A stretch of DNA of 64,000 bases from Tautonia marina (GCF_009177065.1 NZ_WEZF01000011.1:1-64000); one strand, 5' to 3'. Counted from the first letter of the stretch, positions 18,567 through 28,072 are shown. Numbers and translations are program-made. Notes: generated from the sequence alone by a model not told the origin.

Positions 18567-18694
18567 GAGCCACGAATGACGCACAGATGAAACACGGATC
18601 AGAATCAAGGCATAGAAAAGGGGTGGCCTTGGTGGTCCGGTCGTGTCAATGAAGCAAGAACCATTGACCGCCATCCGTGTTTCATCCGTGGCTC
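18567..18694. repeat. Inverted repeat between convergent genes
   Basis: Arms at 18567-18599 and 18673-18694 share GAGCCACG and the perfect 14-mer GATGAAACACGGAT; the left arm has 11 extra bases between the two blocks. The 73 bp between the arms would form the loop. It lies exactly between the stop codons of two convergent genes. This could end transcription from both sides or be a copy of a dispersed repeat family. Confidence 0.7.
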
Positions 18695-18717
18695 ATTGTT
18701 CTGCGATCTGTTTCACG

Positions 18718-21699
18718 TCACTCCTGTTCGGTCAGGGGCACCACCCCATCCATGTACCTCCAGTTCTTCAAGTAATCCAGCAAGTCGGCCATTTCCTGAA
18801 CCGTGAGATCCTGCTCGATCCCCTCGGGCATCAGCGAAACGCCGTCCGATTGAATCTCGTCGATCTCCTGTTTCAGGATCGTCTCGGTCTGCCCTTCCGC
18901 CCTCAGAAGTGTGAGGGCCGAGGCCGTTTCCGACGCGATCAGGCCGCCAAGCACCTGGCCATCTACCGTGGCCACCGTGTAGCTCACATAATTCGCATCA
19001 ATTGCCTCATTCGGGTTCAAGATATCCGAAAGCAAGGCCGCCTTGGTCCGGGTTCTGGTATCGCCGATGTCCGGGCCGACGACCACCCCTTGATCTTCCA
19101 ACCGGTGACAGGTCGTGCAAAGCCTTCGGAACACCTCGCGTCCCCGATGCGGATCAGCGGGCATCTCAATCGCCGCTCGATAGTTCTCCAGCACTGCCGC
19201 CCGTTCCGCGGGCAGGCTCGACGCCAGCAACGATCGCGCCCGGTCGCGCACCTCGGGCGTCGGATGATCGCGCAGGCGGCGGCTCTGATTCGCATCCAGA
19301 TCTCTGGGAGCAAGTATTCCTTGCTCCATCGCATCCAGCAGCGCACCGGCCCGATCCGATCGCGCCACCATCCCCTGGGCCACTTCACGACGCACCGCCG
19401 GAGTCAGACTCCGCCACGGTTCCAGCAAGCGATCGGCCACCTCCGGCTCAACCCGAGCCGCCAGCGCCTGGGCCGCGGCGATCCGCAAGACTTGATCCGG
19501 TTCCTCCACCAAGAGCCGCGAAAGCGAATCGGCGGCCACCTCCCAGGGGGCGTGGGCCAGTAACCGGATCGCATCGCGCCGCGCGGCTGGATCGGCGTCG
19601 GCATCCTCGGCCGTCTCGGCAAACCCGGCCAGGGCCTGGGCGGTGCGATCGGCAACCGCTTCCGGCAACTGATCAAGGATGCTCCCGAGCCGCGTTCCTC
19701 GTCGCCCCAACCCTTCGGCCAGACCATTCAGGCCGGCCATTCGCCAACGCTCGGCATCCTGGTCAATCTGCCAGAGGGCCTCCAGCACCTCGGCACACTC
19801 CGCCGGATCACGATGGGTGCCCACGAGTGCCGTCAGCTCCTGGAGCAGCGTCAACCGCCCTTCGTCCGTCTCCTCGGCCTGATTGTGAGGCGCGTCGAGC
19901 AGGGTCAGCAGCAACGCCCCGGCCCGGCCCGGCACCGCGCTGCCCACGGCGGCCCGCGTCCAGCGATCTCCAGCCCCAAGCCGGGCAATGGTCGCCAGTG
20001 GATCGAGAATCACATCATCATCTACAAACCCGAGCCCCAGCGCGGCCTGAAACCGGACCCGAGCATCATCATCGTTGGCCAGGTCGATCACCGCATCGAG
20101 CAGCTTGCGTTCCTCGGAGAGTCGACGCTCAGCCAGCAATGCCCCTTGCTCACGGAGCCTTGCGTCATCGTCGCGGAGCAACCCGAGTAGCGTTTCCTTG
20201 TCCAGTTCCCCGGCATGCTCCAGCAGCCAGGCGGCCTGGGCGCGGCCTTGGGGGGTCTTCGACGCTCGCGCCAGGTCCCGAAGTGGGGCGATCGCCGCCG
20301 GGTCCTGCCGTTGGAGAAGCAAGCGCTCGGCTGTCGTGCGCCACCAGCCGTCGGGGTGGTCGAGCAACGCGACCAGTTCCGCGGTCGAGGCGTCCCCGAG
20401 CTTCGGCGTCTCCGGCCGATCGACCCGCGATTCCGGGACGATCCTCCAGATCCGGCCGCGATCCTTCCCGTCGAGCAGGTCCGGGCGTTCCCTCAATTCG
20501 GGGGGCATCCATTGAGGATGCTCAATGACGGCCCGGTACATATCAACAACATACAGCGCTCCATCGGGGCCATGCGCCATGGAGACGGGTCGGCACCAGA
20601 GGTCGGTACTGGCGAAGAACTCGACTCCCTTGCGCGGCGGTGACCACGAGAACGCCGCCCCCTCCGGCGTAAGCACTTCCTGATGCACCAGGCTCCCCGT
20701 CGGCTCACAGGTGAACACTGATCCCTGATACGACTCGGGCAGCAGATCACCGCGATAGACCGTCACGCCGCAGGCTGCACTGAAACTGCCGATGTGTAAC
20801 GACGAGGTGGTAAACTGCTCAACCAGGGGGAACACCTCGGCGGCTCCTCCGGCCGTCTGATCGTCAGAGGCTCGACCGGGGGCGGGGAGATCGGGGTTTC
20901 GTCGCGCGTAGCGGTCTTCCAGGATGATCGGCACCAGATGGTTCCGGTTGGTGCAGACGAATCGCCGGCCCCAGTCGTCGAAGGTCAGGCCGTACTGCCC
21001 CATGCCCGCGATCGGCTCGGCTCGATCGTGTACCAGATCGAAGCGGAAATCCCGACCGCTCAAATCGATCGGTTCGGCGTCGTCATCCCCGGCGCGACGG
21101 ACCTGACCGCCTCGCAAGCCGTTTGCCACATAAATCCAACCGTCGATCCCGAGGGTCGGATGACTGACACGAAGCTGGGGATTCTCAACCGCGAACCCCT
21201 CGTACAGAACCTCGCGGACATCAGCCTGCCCGTCGCCGTTCGTATCTCGAAGCCAGACCACATGAGGGGCTGCCGTCACAATGGCTCCGTCCTTCCAGGG
21301 CAAGACTCCGTTGGCAAAGAGCAGCTCATCGGCAAACACTCGAGACGTTTCGAAGAATCCATCACCGTCTCGGTCTTCGAGAATCTTGAGTTGCCCCTCT
21401 GGCGGTTCCCCGGGGGCCGGCCCGTTTGGGTAGTCGCGCATCTCGACGACCCAGAGTCGCCCGTCCTCGTCGAAGGCCATCGCCACGGGGCTGGTGATCT
21501 GAGGCTCGGCCGCAACCAGTTCGACCCGAAGGCCGGGATCGACGTGGATCGTCTTCCGGGCTTCCTCCGGTTCAAGCGGCCCCTTGCGCGAATCCTCTTG
21601 CTGGGCAAGGGCCGCAGCTCCAGCCACGACCACAAGCAACCCAAGCGACCCCGCAAAGCACGGCCCCACAGCTCGACGTCCAGTAAATGGAATTTTCAT
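18718..21699 (-). CDS. Exported dehydrogenase/HEAT-repeat/cytochrome c protein (PVC type)
   Basis: 993 aa. A signal peptide (about 1-33, LGLLVVVAGAAALAQQ) is followed by a membrane-bound-dehydrogenase/sorbosone-dehydrogenase-like beta-propeller (about 45-420; VAMAFDEDGRLWVVEMRDYP). Next comes an alpha-helical HEAT-repeat zone (about 440-820), then a c-type cytochrome domain with heme motif CTTCH inside REVFRRLCTTCHRLEDQG, and IQSDGVSLMPEG near the end where the axial Met would be. This order defines a family expanded in planctomycetes, thought to oxidise sugars or other carbohydrates in the periplasm; the substrate is unknown. It starts 6 bp after the stop of the ceramidase-like gene on the same strand, so the two form an operon. 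Confidence 0.93.
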   Translation of the reverse strand: MKIPFTGRRAVGPCFAGSLGLLVVVAGAAALAQQEDSRKGPLEPEEARKTIHVDPGLRVELVAAEPQITSPVAMAFDEDGRLWVVEMRDYPNGPAPGEPPEGQLKILEDRDGDGFFETSRVFADELLFANGVLPWKDGAIVTAAPHVVWLRDTNGDGQADVREVLYEGFAVENPQLRVSHPTLGIDGWIYVANGLRGGQVRRAGDDDAEPIDLSGRDFRFDLVHDRAEPIAGMGQYGLTFDDWGRRFVCTNRNHLVPIILEDRYARRNPDLPAPGRASDDQTAGGAAEVFPLVEQFTTSSLHIGSFSAACGVTVYRGDLLPESYQGSVFTCEPTGSLVHQEVLTPEGAAFSWSPPRKGVEFFASTDLWCRPVSMAHGPDGALYVVDMYRAVIEHPQWMPPELRERPDLLDGKDRGRIWRIVPESRVDRPETPKLGDASTAELVALLDHPDGWWRTTAERLLLQRQDPAAIAPLRDLARASKTPQGRAQAAWLLEHAGELDKETLLGLLRDDDARLREQGALLAERRLSEERKLLDAVIDLANDDDARVRFQAALGLGFVDDDVILDPLATIARLGAGDRWTRAAVGSAVPGRAGALLLTLLDAPHNQAEETDEGRLTLLQELTALVGTHRDPAECAEVLEALWQIDQDAERWRMAGLNGLAEGLGRRGTRLGSILDQLPEAVADRTAQALAGFAETAEDADADPAARRDAIRLLAHAPWEVAADSLSRLLVEEPDQVLRIAAAQALAARVEPEVADRLLEPWRSLTPAVRREVAQGMVARSDRAGALLDAMEQGILAPRDLDANQSRRLRDHPTPEVRDRARSLLASSLPAERAAVLENYRAAIEMPADPHRGREVFRRLCTTCHRLEDQGVVVGPDIGDTRTRTKAALLSDILNPNEAIDANYVSYTVATVDGQVLGGLIASETASALTLLRAEGQTETILKQEIDEIQSDGVSLMPEGIEQDLTVQEMADLLDYLKNWRYMDGVVPLTEQE

Positions 21700-21705
21700 G
21701 ATCGT

Positions 21706-23106
21706 TTACTCCTTGATTGCTTTGCCATGCAATGTTTTGAGCAATTGAACCGCGGTATCGACCAGCATCTCGCCCGATCCTTCCGCACAACGAGCGCTCA
21801 CGACCTCGTAATTTCCCTGGTTGTATGCCCTGCGAGACGGGATATAACCGATCGACCCGTTCGCAAGCTCGGCAATGATCGTATGCTGAAACGGCGAATC
21901 CTGCTTGATCTCCAGCCCCAGCTCGACAAAAATTTCGCCTGGCAACGACACCCAGGCAATCACGTCGCCGAGCGCAATCACCTGAACCTCGACCGAGTTC
22001 GGCTTGCCGTCCCGAGCGGCCACGTCAAGCACCTTGTAGGCGTTGACCGTTTCCAGAAAACTCGGCTGGGGAGTCGAGCCCGAGCGGTGCCGCTCGACCA
22101 CGGCTTCCGCCGCCGGCACATCTTCCGGAGAGATCTCCGGCAAGGGAAGCGCCACCATCTCCCGATCGACCCGAAGCGTCACCTCGTCTACCGTTTCCAG
22201 CTTCGGCCAGTTCCGAAGGACCTCGGCAGCCAGTATGATTCCCATGCGGGCGGCGTTCTCGAATCCCTTCTGCGGCTCGGCCCAGAAAACATCGATATGA
22301 TTAATATCTCCGCAACACCCCGCCGTGAAGACCGTCACCACGTCCGGCCCCTTGAATTCGGCAATCAGCTTCGACAGGGTGTACGGCAGGTCGGCCGAGA
22401 TGGCCGGGCCTCCCACGTTGTCCAGGTGCACGGCATAGTTCACGTAGACCGCGAGCGGGTCACCATCGAGCGACTCGAAGTAAACGATCGGCACGCCGGG
22501 GTCGATCACGCCCGCCGGCTTCACGATTCTCGGATTTCGCTTGCCCGGGTTCCAGCCGACGGTTCCGTCAATCATATGAAAACGTCGATTGAAGGCAATC
22601 GACGACTCGCTCCCCCGAGCGGCCCGAGCCGTCGCGGGCACCTTCGCCTTGTCGGCCCGGCGCACGGCCTCGGCAATCTTCGCCGGCAGGCTCTCTCGGT
22701 AGCTGCGTGACAGATCCGAACCGCCCCCAAGCGATTGCGAGCGGCGGGATTGATCGGCGATGACCGGCCCGGTGTGGGCATGGGTCGCACTGATCATCAC
22801 ATGAGCACCCGGAATCCCGGTTGCTTCCTCAATCGCTTGCCGGGCATCGGCAACCAGGTCGCGCGTCGTCGTAATGACATCCAGCGCGACGAGCGCGGCT
22901 CTCATGTCGCCCGACTCGACGACGATCGCCTTGGCGTAAAGGTCGTCGTGCACATCCTCTGCGGCTCGTTCGAAATAGTAACCCGCCATCGGCGTCCCAG
23001 GAGGGGGGGTAATCACCTCCTGCGCGGCACCGACCCGAAGCTCCTCGGCCGAGGCCAACCCTGTGATCCCCAGCATCAGGGCCGCCAGAAGCAACCGCGT
23101 CATCAA
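21706..23106 (-). CDS. Exported protein with neutral/alkaline ceramidase N-terminal-like domain
   Basis: 466 aa with a clear signal peptide (MTRLLLAALMLGITGLASA). The body starts LRVGAAQEVITPPPGTPMAGYYFERAAE, typical of the neutral ceramidase N-terminal-like family, with the zinc-binding segment SATHAHTGP and later AGCCGDINHIDVFW. True ceramidases are longer, with a C-terminal Ig-like domain that is absent here. Planctomycetes have many such paralogs, often next to cytochrome/dehydrogenase genes as here; an amide hydrolase is likely, ceramide itself is not shown. First gene of a two-gene leftward operon. Confidence 0.9.
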   Translation of the reverse strand: MMTRLLLAALMLGITGLASAEELRVGAAQEVITPPPGTPMAGYYFERAAEDVHDDLYAKAIVVESGDMRAALVALDVITTTRDLVADARQAIEEATGIPGAHVMISATHAHTGPVIADQSRRSQSLGGGSDLSRSYRESLPAKIAEAVRRADKAKVPATARAARGSESSIAFNRRFHMIDGTVGWNPGKRNPRIVKPAGVIDPGVPIVYFESLDGDPLAVYVNYAVHLDNVGGPAISADLPYTLSKLIAEFKGPDVVTVFTAGCCGDINHIDVFWAEPQKGFENAARMGIILAAEVLRNWPKLETVDEVTLRVDREMVALPLPEISPEDVPAAEAVVERHRSGSTPQPSFLETVNAYKVLDVAARDGKPNSVEVQVIALGDVIAWVSLPGEIFVELGLEIKQDSPFQHTIIAELANGSIGYIPSRRAYNQGNYEVVSARCAEGSGEMLVDTAVQLLKTLHGKAIKE

Positions 23107-23471
23107 AGCATCCTCCGAACCTGTTCAGACGTTTGAATCCGAGAACCTGCCGAACCGTCCACGACCACGACGAGCCGGGGGTCCGCTCCATGCGCCATCG
23201 TAAACCGTCGAGCGTTGGGGAGGTAGGCGCTGCCGATGGCGAGGCCGTTCGGATCGAGTGGGTACTCTGTCCATCACCGGCCGATTGGACCGAGTGCGGT
23301 GGTTTGATTTCGGCTCAAAAGGTTTGACCAGGGTGGGTGCGGCGACTTAGGATTCCCGATGGCGGAACCCATCTCTCTTTCTCACAACTCGATGAGCCTC
23401 GCGGGCCCGACCGACATCATCGTGATCGACGGCCGGCCGCTCGACTCGTAGAAAAAAAAGGGGGCATCATC
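23107..23471. other. Divergent intergenic region
   Basis: 365 bp between the leftward ceramidase-like gene and the rightward small gene at 23472. It must hold both promoters. No clear sigma-70 box pair, palindrome or RNA element was seen. The frame of the right gene is open from 23337, but the upstream residues look random. Confidence 0.4.
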
Positions 23472-23795
23472 ATGCCTCTGTTCGAGGTGGAAACGACATC
23501 GCACATCATGATCGCGTGCGTCGACGGTGACTCGGCCGCGCGAGCCTTCGCCGAGGAAAACTATCCGGGTGAGGAGGTGCTGCGCGTCACGCACCGTCCG
23601 CGTGACGCCTGGGTGATCTCCAAGCGGTTGCTGGGGATCGAGGGAGGGATCGACCCGTGTACGAAGGCACGCGAGTGCCTGGCCAACGCGCGGGGAGACA
23701 AGTTGCACGCCGTCCGGCTGTACATGCAGCAAACGGGCACCGATCTGGATGAAGCCCGCAAGGTGATCGAGTCGAACATGTCCCTCGGCTGGTAA
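23472..23795 (+). CDS. Small protein with ribosomal L7/L12 C-terminal-like segment
   Basis: 107 aa from ATG 23472. Residues 1-60 look like an alpha/beta domain (ETTSHIMIACVDGDSAARAF). Residues 75-102 read DKLHAVRLYMQQTGTDLDEA RKVIE, closely following the K-x2-A-[IV]-[KR]-x-[VL]-[RKY]-x3-[GT]-x-[GD]-L-x-EA-[KR] pattern of the L7/L12 C-terminal domain and of small proteins that borrow it. In L7/L12 this face recruits GTPase factors; a similar role here is inference. A conserved planctomycete gene by appearance. Followed by a hairpin and then glgC. Confidence 0.78.
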   Translation: MPLFEVETTSHIMIACVDGDSAARAFAEENYPGEEVLRVTHRPRDAWVISKRLLGIEGGIDPCTKARECLANARGDKLHAVRLYMQQTGTDLDEARKVIESNMSLGW

Positions 23796-23824
23796 GCGAC
23801 CAAACCGTTCATGGACCTGATTGG

Positions 23825-23868
23825 GGCGGGTCCTGGCCGCGTGCGCCGCGCACCCATCCAGACCCGCC
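23825..23868 (+). terminator. Nested hairpin after the L7/L12-C-like gene
   Basis: GGCGGGTC(C)TGG pairs with CCAGACCCGCC (11 bp with one bulged C). Inside it GTGCG-CCG-CGCAC forms a second hairpin. No T-run follows, so it is terminator-like only by strength and position, 30 bp past the stop. Confidence 0.5.
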
Positions 23869-24029
23869 TCAAGGGACGATCGACTCCTGAAGATCCGGGC
23901 GCTTTTGGCTCCCACCGGTCGAGCCTGATCCCGCCTTCGGGTAGACTGGAGGTACGGTACGTCGGATGCTCGGGTCGGTCCTCTTGGCGAGATACCGCGC
24001 CGATCCGACTCGCCTGGGGATTTCCTGTC

Positions 24030-25328
24030 ATGACTCGCAATAATGTGACCTGCCTGATTCTGGGGGGAGGCCGAGGCACCCGGCTCTTTCCGCTGACCGC
24101 CCTGCGGAGCAAGCCCGCCGTGCCGATCGCCGGCAAGTACCGGCTGATCGACATCCCCATCTCCAACTGCATCTATTCTGGCCTGAACCGGATGTATGTG
24201 CTGACGCAGTTCAATTCGTTGAGCTTGCATCGACACATCACCAATACGTACAAGTTTGATGGCTTCGGCGGCGGCTTTGTCGAGATTCTGGCCGCGCAGC
24301 AGACGATGGAGAACCAGGAGTGGTATCAAGGAACGGCCGACGCGGTGCGTCAGAACCTTGAGCTGCTCAAGGACGAGTTGAGCGATCTGGTCCTGATTCT
24401 CTCCGGAGACCAGCTTTACCGCATGGACTTCCAGGAGATGATCCGCCTGCACCACGAAACCAGGTCGGTGGCCACCATCGCCGCCTTGCCCGTCGATGAG
24501 CAGGAGGCGACCGCCTGCGGCATCATGCAGATTCAGCCGGATGGCCAGGTGCATAACTTCCTCGAAAAACCGAAGACCCGCGACGCACTCGACTCGGTTC
24601 GCACCGACCCGAAGTGGCTGGAAGGCCAGGGCATCCGGGCCGGCAATCGCTCGTATCTGGCGAGCATGGGCATTTACCTCTTTAACCGTGACGTGCTGGT
24701 CGACTTGCTCAACCGCATGGACGTGGACGACTTCGGCAAGGGGGTCTTCCCCGCCGCCATCGCCGACCCCAACATGCGGGTTCAGATCTTCCCCTTCGAC
24801 GGCTACTGGGAAGACATCGGGACCATCGGTGCCTTCCACAAGGCGAACATCGACCTGACCCGCGTGGACGCTCCGTTCGACTTCGCGGCCGACAACAAGA
24901 CGATCTTCACCCGGCCGCGGTTCATGGCCCCCTCGAAGGTCAACGGCGCGACCCTGACGCGCTGCCTGATCGCCGACGGGGCAGCCATCGGCAAGGGGTC
25001 GGTCCTGGAGCACTCGATCGTCGGCCTCCGGACCCAGATTGGCGAGAACGTCACAATCCGCAACTCCTACGTCATGGGGGCCGACGTCTTCGAAGGCCAG
25101 CGAGGCATCGAGAAAAACCAGAAGGAAGGCCGGCCGAACATCGGCGTGGGTGACGATTCGATCATCGAGGATGCGATCATCGACAAGAACGCCCGGGTCG
25201 GCCGGGGGGTTCGCATCCGCAAGCAGCCGAGGGATCAGGAAGTCGATCATGAGGGCCTGTACTATGTTCGAGACGGGATCGTGGTGGTGCCCAAGTTCGC
25301 CGTGATCCCCGACGGGACGGAGATCTGA
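24030..25328 (+). CDS. glgC: Glucose-1-phosphate adenylyltransferase
   Basis: 432 aa from ATG 24030. It makes ADP-glucose from ATP and glucose-1-phosphate, the committed step to glycogen. The N-terminal nucleotidyltransferase domain has LILGGGRGTRLFPLTALRSKPAVP, the substrate loop GTADAVRQN, the metal Asp in LILSGDQLYRMD, and FLEKP. The C-terminal third is a left-handed beta-helix (VLEHSIVGLRTQIGENVTIR). The activator-site arginine/lysine pattern in the N-terminal region is present. No other glycogen gene is nearby; the neighbours are a kinase and accA. Confidence 0.96.
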   Translation: MTRNNVTCLILGGGRGTRLFPLTALRSKPAVPIAGKYRLIDIPISNCIYSGLNRMYVLTQFNSLSLHRHITNTYKFDGFGGGFVEILAAQQTMENQEWYQGTADAVRQNLELLKDELSDLVLILSGDQLYRMDFQEMIRLHHETRSVATIAALPVDEQEATACGIMQIQPDGQVHNFLEKPKTRDALDSVRTDPKWLEGQGIRAGNRSYLASMGIYLFNRDVLVDLLNRMDVDDFGKGVFPAAIADPNMRVQIFPFDGYWEDIGTIGAFHKANIDLTRVDAPFDFAADNKTIFTRPRFMAPSKVNGATLTRCLIADGAAIGKGSVLEHSIVGLRTQIGENVTIRNSYVMGADVFEGQRGIEKNQKEGRPNIGVGDDSIIEDAIIDKNARVGRGVRIRKQPRDQEVDHEGLYYVRDGIVVVPKFAVIPDGTEI

Positions 25329-25499
25329 TTTCCTTCCTGGCCGATCGAACCGAACCGAGCCGACCCGCGTTGTACCAGGCGGCGGGTTTGGTAAGATCGA
25401 CAGACGCTCAACGTTTCGACCTGCCCCGGGCCGCCCCGCTTCCTGACGTTCAGGAGCCCTTGCGAAGGCGGCCCGCGGCCTCGCCGCCGAGGAGGGCCC

Positions 25500-26390
25500 G
25501 TGGCCACCGGAACCACCACGACCGGCGAAGACCGGATCGGTAACTATCGGATCGTCCGGGTCCTCCAGATGGGACAGAACTCCGTCATCATGGAGGTCGT
25601 CCAGGAAGGTTCCGGCCGACGCTTCGCCCTGAAAGAACTGCTCGAAAGCCGATCGAGCGACCCGGCCGAACGGCGAGCCCTGGCCTTCGAGGCCAAGCTC
25701 GGCCAGATGTTCACCCACCCGAACCTCATCCGGGTGCACGAGTTCGTCAACGCCAAGCCCTCGCCGTACTTCGTCATGGACTACTTCCCGGGCATGACCC
25801 TTCGCCTGGTCATCGGCAAGCCCCAGGAGTACTCCCTGCCGCCCGGTCGGCCCCACTCGGTGCTGCGTCAAGCGGCCGAGGCGCTGGCCTACATGCACGA
25901 ACAAGGCTGGGCCCACCGCGACGTCAAGCCCGAGAACATCCTCATCAACCGCTCGGGCGAGGTTCGGGTCATCGACTACGCCCTGGCCAAGAAGATCCCG
26001 ACCGGACTCGCCAAGCTCTTTTCCGGAAAGCCTCCCAGGGAAGGAACTTACAGCTACATCTCTCCCGATGTGATCCGCCGGCTTCCTCCTTCGGCCGCGG
26101 CCGACATCTACAGCTTCGGCATCACCTGTTACGAGGTGGCGACCGGTCGGCAGCCCTTCCGGGCCAACTCGCCGATGGAGCTGCTCAACAAGCACATGAA
26201 GGAGAAGCCCATCCCGCCGATCGCTCACAACAAGAACGTCACCAAAGAATTCTCCGACTTGGTCTTGAAGATGCTCGCCAAAAAACCCGACGATCGTCTC
26301 AAAGATTTGCGGGAATTCCTGGCCGCCTTCAACCGCATGAGGATCTTCAAGGACGACCCTGACCCCATGGCCGACCGCTTCTCCATGTGA
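25500..26390 (+). CDS. Divergent soluble Ser/Thr protein kinase
   Basis: 296 aa from GTG 25500 with GAGGAGG just upstream. The fold is Hanks-type: Lys45 (RFALKELL), Glu in the C-helix (AFEAKLG), HRDVKPENIL (139-148), Asp159 in VIDYALAKK, APE replaced by SPD, and ADIYSFGI. Two departures from the norm are seen: the Gly-rich loop is VLQMGQNSVIMEV, with one Gly instead of GxGxxG, and DFG is DYA. The catalytic Lys, HRD-Asp, Asn and DYA-Asp remain, so activity is possible. It has no transmembrane helix or sensor domain, unlike most planctomycete kinases. It lies between glgC and accA, so carbon-storage or lipid control is conceivable but unproven. Confidence 0.92.
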   Translation: MATGTTTTGEDRIGNYRIVRVLQMGQNSVIMEVVQEGSGRRFALKELLESRSSDPAERRALAFEAKLGQMFTHPNLIRVHEFVNAKPSPYFVMDYFPGMTLRLVIGKPQEYSLPPGRPHSVLRQAAEALAYMHEQGWAHRDVKPENILINRSGEVRVIDYALAKKIPTGLAKLFSGKPPREGTYSYISPDVIRRLPPSAAADIYSFGITCYEVATGRQPFRANSPMELLNKHMKEKPIPPIAHNKNVTKEFSDLVLKMLAKKPDDRLKDLREFLAAFNRMRIFKDDPDPMADRFSM

Positions 26391-26524
26391 TCGCCGGGGA
26401 ATTCCGCCGACTGCGCTCGCTTCGCCTCGGAATCCGATCCGACTCGAACCCAATTGAACCGACCCAGACCAGACCCCGCCGGCCCCCCCGGCGAACGGCC
26501 CGCGCCAGGAGGAGGCGGCCGACC

Positions 26525-27652
26525 ATGCCCCCCGTGACCAACCCGAACACCAATACCCAGGCCCCCAATCAGTACCGCCTCCCCTTCGAGGCCCCCATCT
26601 TCGAGATGGAGGCCCGACTGGCCGAGCTTGAAGCCCGGCAATCCCAGGGAGACGGTTCCGGCCTGTCCGATCAGATTCGCACGATCCGGCGCGAGCTGAT
26701 CGGCCTGAAACGGGCGATCTTCGCCAACCTGACCCCCTGGGAGACGGTCCAGGTCTCTCGGCACCAGCTCCGGCCCCAGTCGCGTGATTACCTGGAGCTG
26801 ATCTTCGACCAGTTCCTGGAGCTCCACGGCGATCGCGCCGTGGGAGACGACCCGGCCATGGTCACCGGCTTCGCCCACCTCGGCGAGAAGAAGCTGATGT
26901 TCGTCGGCCACCAGAAAGGCCGCGACCTGGCCGAGCGAACCGCCTGCAACTTCGGCTGTGCCCATCCCGAAGGCTACCGCAAAGCCTTGCGAGCCATGAG
27001 GTTGGCCGAACGGCACCAGTTGCCGATCGTCTGCCTGATCGACACGCCCGGAGCCTATCCCGGCATCCAGGCCGAGGAGCGAGGGCAGGCCGCCATCATC
27101 GCCGAGAACCTGATGGCGATGAGCCAGATCGACACGCCGATCGTCTGTGTCGTCATCGGCGAAGGGGGCTCTGGAGGCGCCCTGGGCATCGGCATCGGCG
27201 ACCGGGTGGGCATGATGGAGCACTCGTACTACTCCGTCATCAGCCCCGAAGGCTGCGCCACAATCCTCTGGAAGACCGCCGAGCGGAAGGACCGCGCCGC
27301 CGAGGCCCTGAAGATGACCGGCCGCGACCTCTTGCGGTTTGGAATCATCGACGAGGTGGTCGAGGAACCCCCCGGCGGTGCCCACCGCGACCCCCGAGGG
27401 GCCGCCATTGCCCTGAAAGGGTTCCTGACCCGGTCACTCCGCAAGATCGCCGAGATCCCCCGCGATCAACTGCTCGAACACCGTTACCAGAAGTTCCGCC
27501 GCATTGGCGAGTTCTTCGAGGACGTTCCCGAGCCGATCGCCTCCGAGGCTGAAGCCAAAGCCACGGCTGGGGCAGAGGGGGAACCTCCTCAGGCAACCGC
27601 CCCCCCCTCGTCCGTCAACGGAACCTCGGTCCCCCCGCCGACTTCGTCCTGA
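26525..27652 (+). CDS. accA: Acetyl-CoA carboxylase carboxyltransferase subunit alpha
   Basis: 375 aa from ATG 26525, after AGGAGGAGG. With AccD it transfers carboxyl from biotin to acetyl-CoA to make malonyl-CoA. Signatures: helical start LPFEAPIFEMEARLAELEAR, DYLELIFDQFLELHGDRAVGDDPA, LIDTPGAYPGIQAEERGQ, GEGGSGGALGIGIGD and the end LLEHRYQKFRRIG. The usual protein ends near residue 320; about 50 Ala/Pro/Glu-rich residues follow. accD is not in the window, which is normal for bacteria with separate loci. It is 134 bp after the kinase gene. Confidence 0.96.
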   Translation: MPPVTNPNTNTQAPNQYRLPFEAPIFEMEARLAELEARQSQGDGSGLSDQIRTIRRELIGLKRAIFANLTPWETVQVSRHQLRPQSRDYLELIFDQFLELHGDRAVGDDPAMVTGFAHLGEKKLMFVGHQKGRDLAERTACNFGCAHPEGYRKALRAMRLAERHQLPIVCLIDTPGAYPGIQAEERGQAAIIAENLMAMSQIDTPIVCVVIGEGGSGGALGIGIGDRVGMMEHSYYSVISPEGCATILWKTAERKDRAAEALKMTGRDLLRFGIIDEVVEEPPGGAHRDPRGAAIALKGFLTRSLRKIAEIPRDQLLEHRYQKFRRIGEFFEDVPEPIASEAEAKATAGAEGEPPQATAPPSSVNGTSVPPPTSS

Positions 27653-27802
27653 GACGTTGAGGAACCGGGGTCTTTGGGCTCGCCTTCCGAGGTGATTCGT
27701 GTGGGTGGAGGTGGCGGGGGATTGCGCCGCCCCCGTCGCGCTGCGACCACCTCCTGTCTGTCCCCCAGGGGCACAAAGATGGCAGCCCCCCAAACCGTTG
27801 CG

Positions 27803-27900
27803 GGTGCGCGGGTGGTGCGCGGCTCGGTGCGCTCAAGGCAGATTTCGGAACGGGTTCCCAATCCACGAGTTCGGGAAATATCTCCCGTTCGTTTCGGGAA
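27803..27900. repeat. Phased heptamer module, copy 1
   Basis: GGTGCGC occurs at 27803, 27814 and 27826 (steps of 11 and 12 bp, about one helical turn each). The 16-mer CCGTTCGTTTCGGGAA follows at 27885-27900, 53 bp from the last heptamer end to the 16-mer start. A partial echo of the 16-mer, TTCGGGAA, lies at about 27870. Same-face spacing suggests a protein-binding array. Confidence 0.75.
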
Positions 27901-28072
27901 TTCGCCCGGCGTCATCCGAGCGAGGAAGGAACCGAGAAGGGTGAGCCGCGATCGTCCGGTCATCGGCCTTCCGACACTCGCCGGTCGGGCGGGGACGATG
28001 CGGTGTCTCGGGCGGTTCCCAACGAGGGCTTGGTTCCGTGATCGATCACCCGATCGCTCGCTCGGGGGGCGT

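Noticed and set aside
23382-26453. Leftward open frame of 1,023 codons
   Set aside because: It covers glgC, the kinase and the small gene on the opposite strand and shows only shadow composition.
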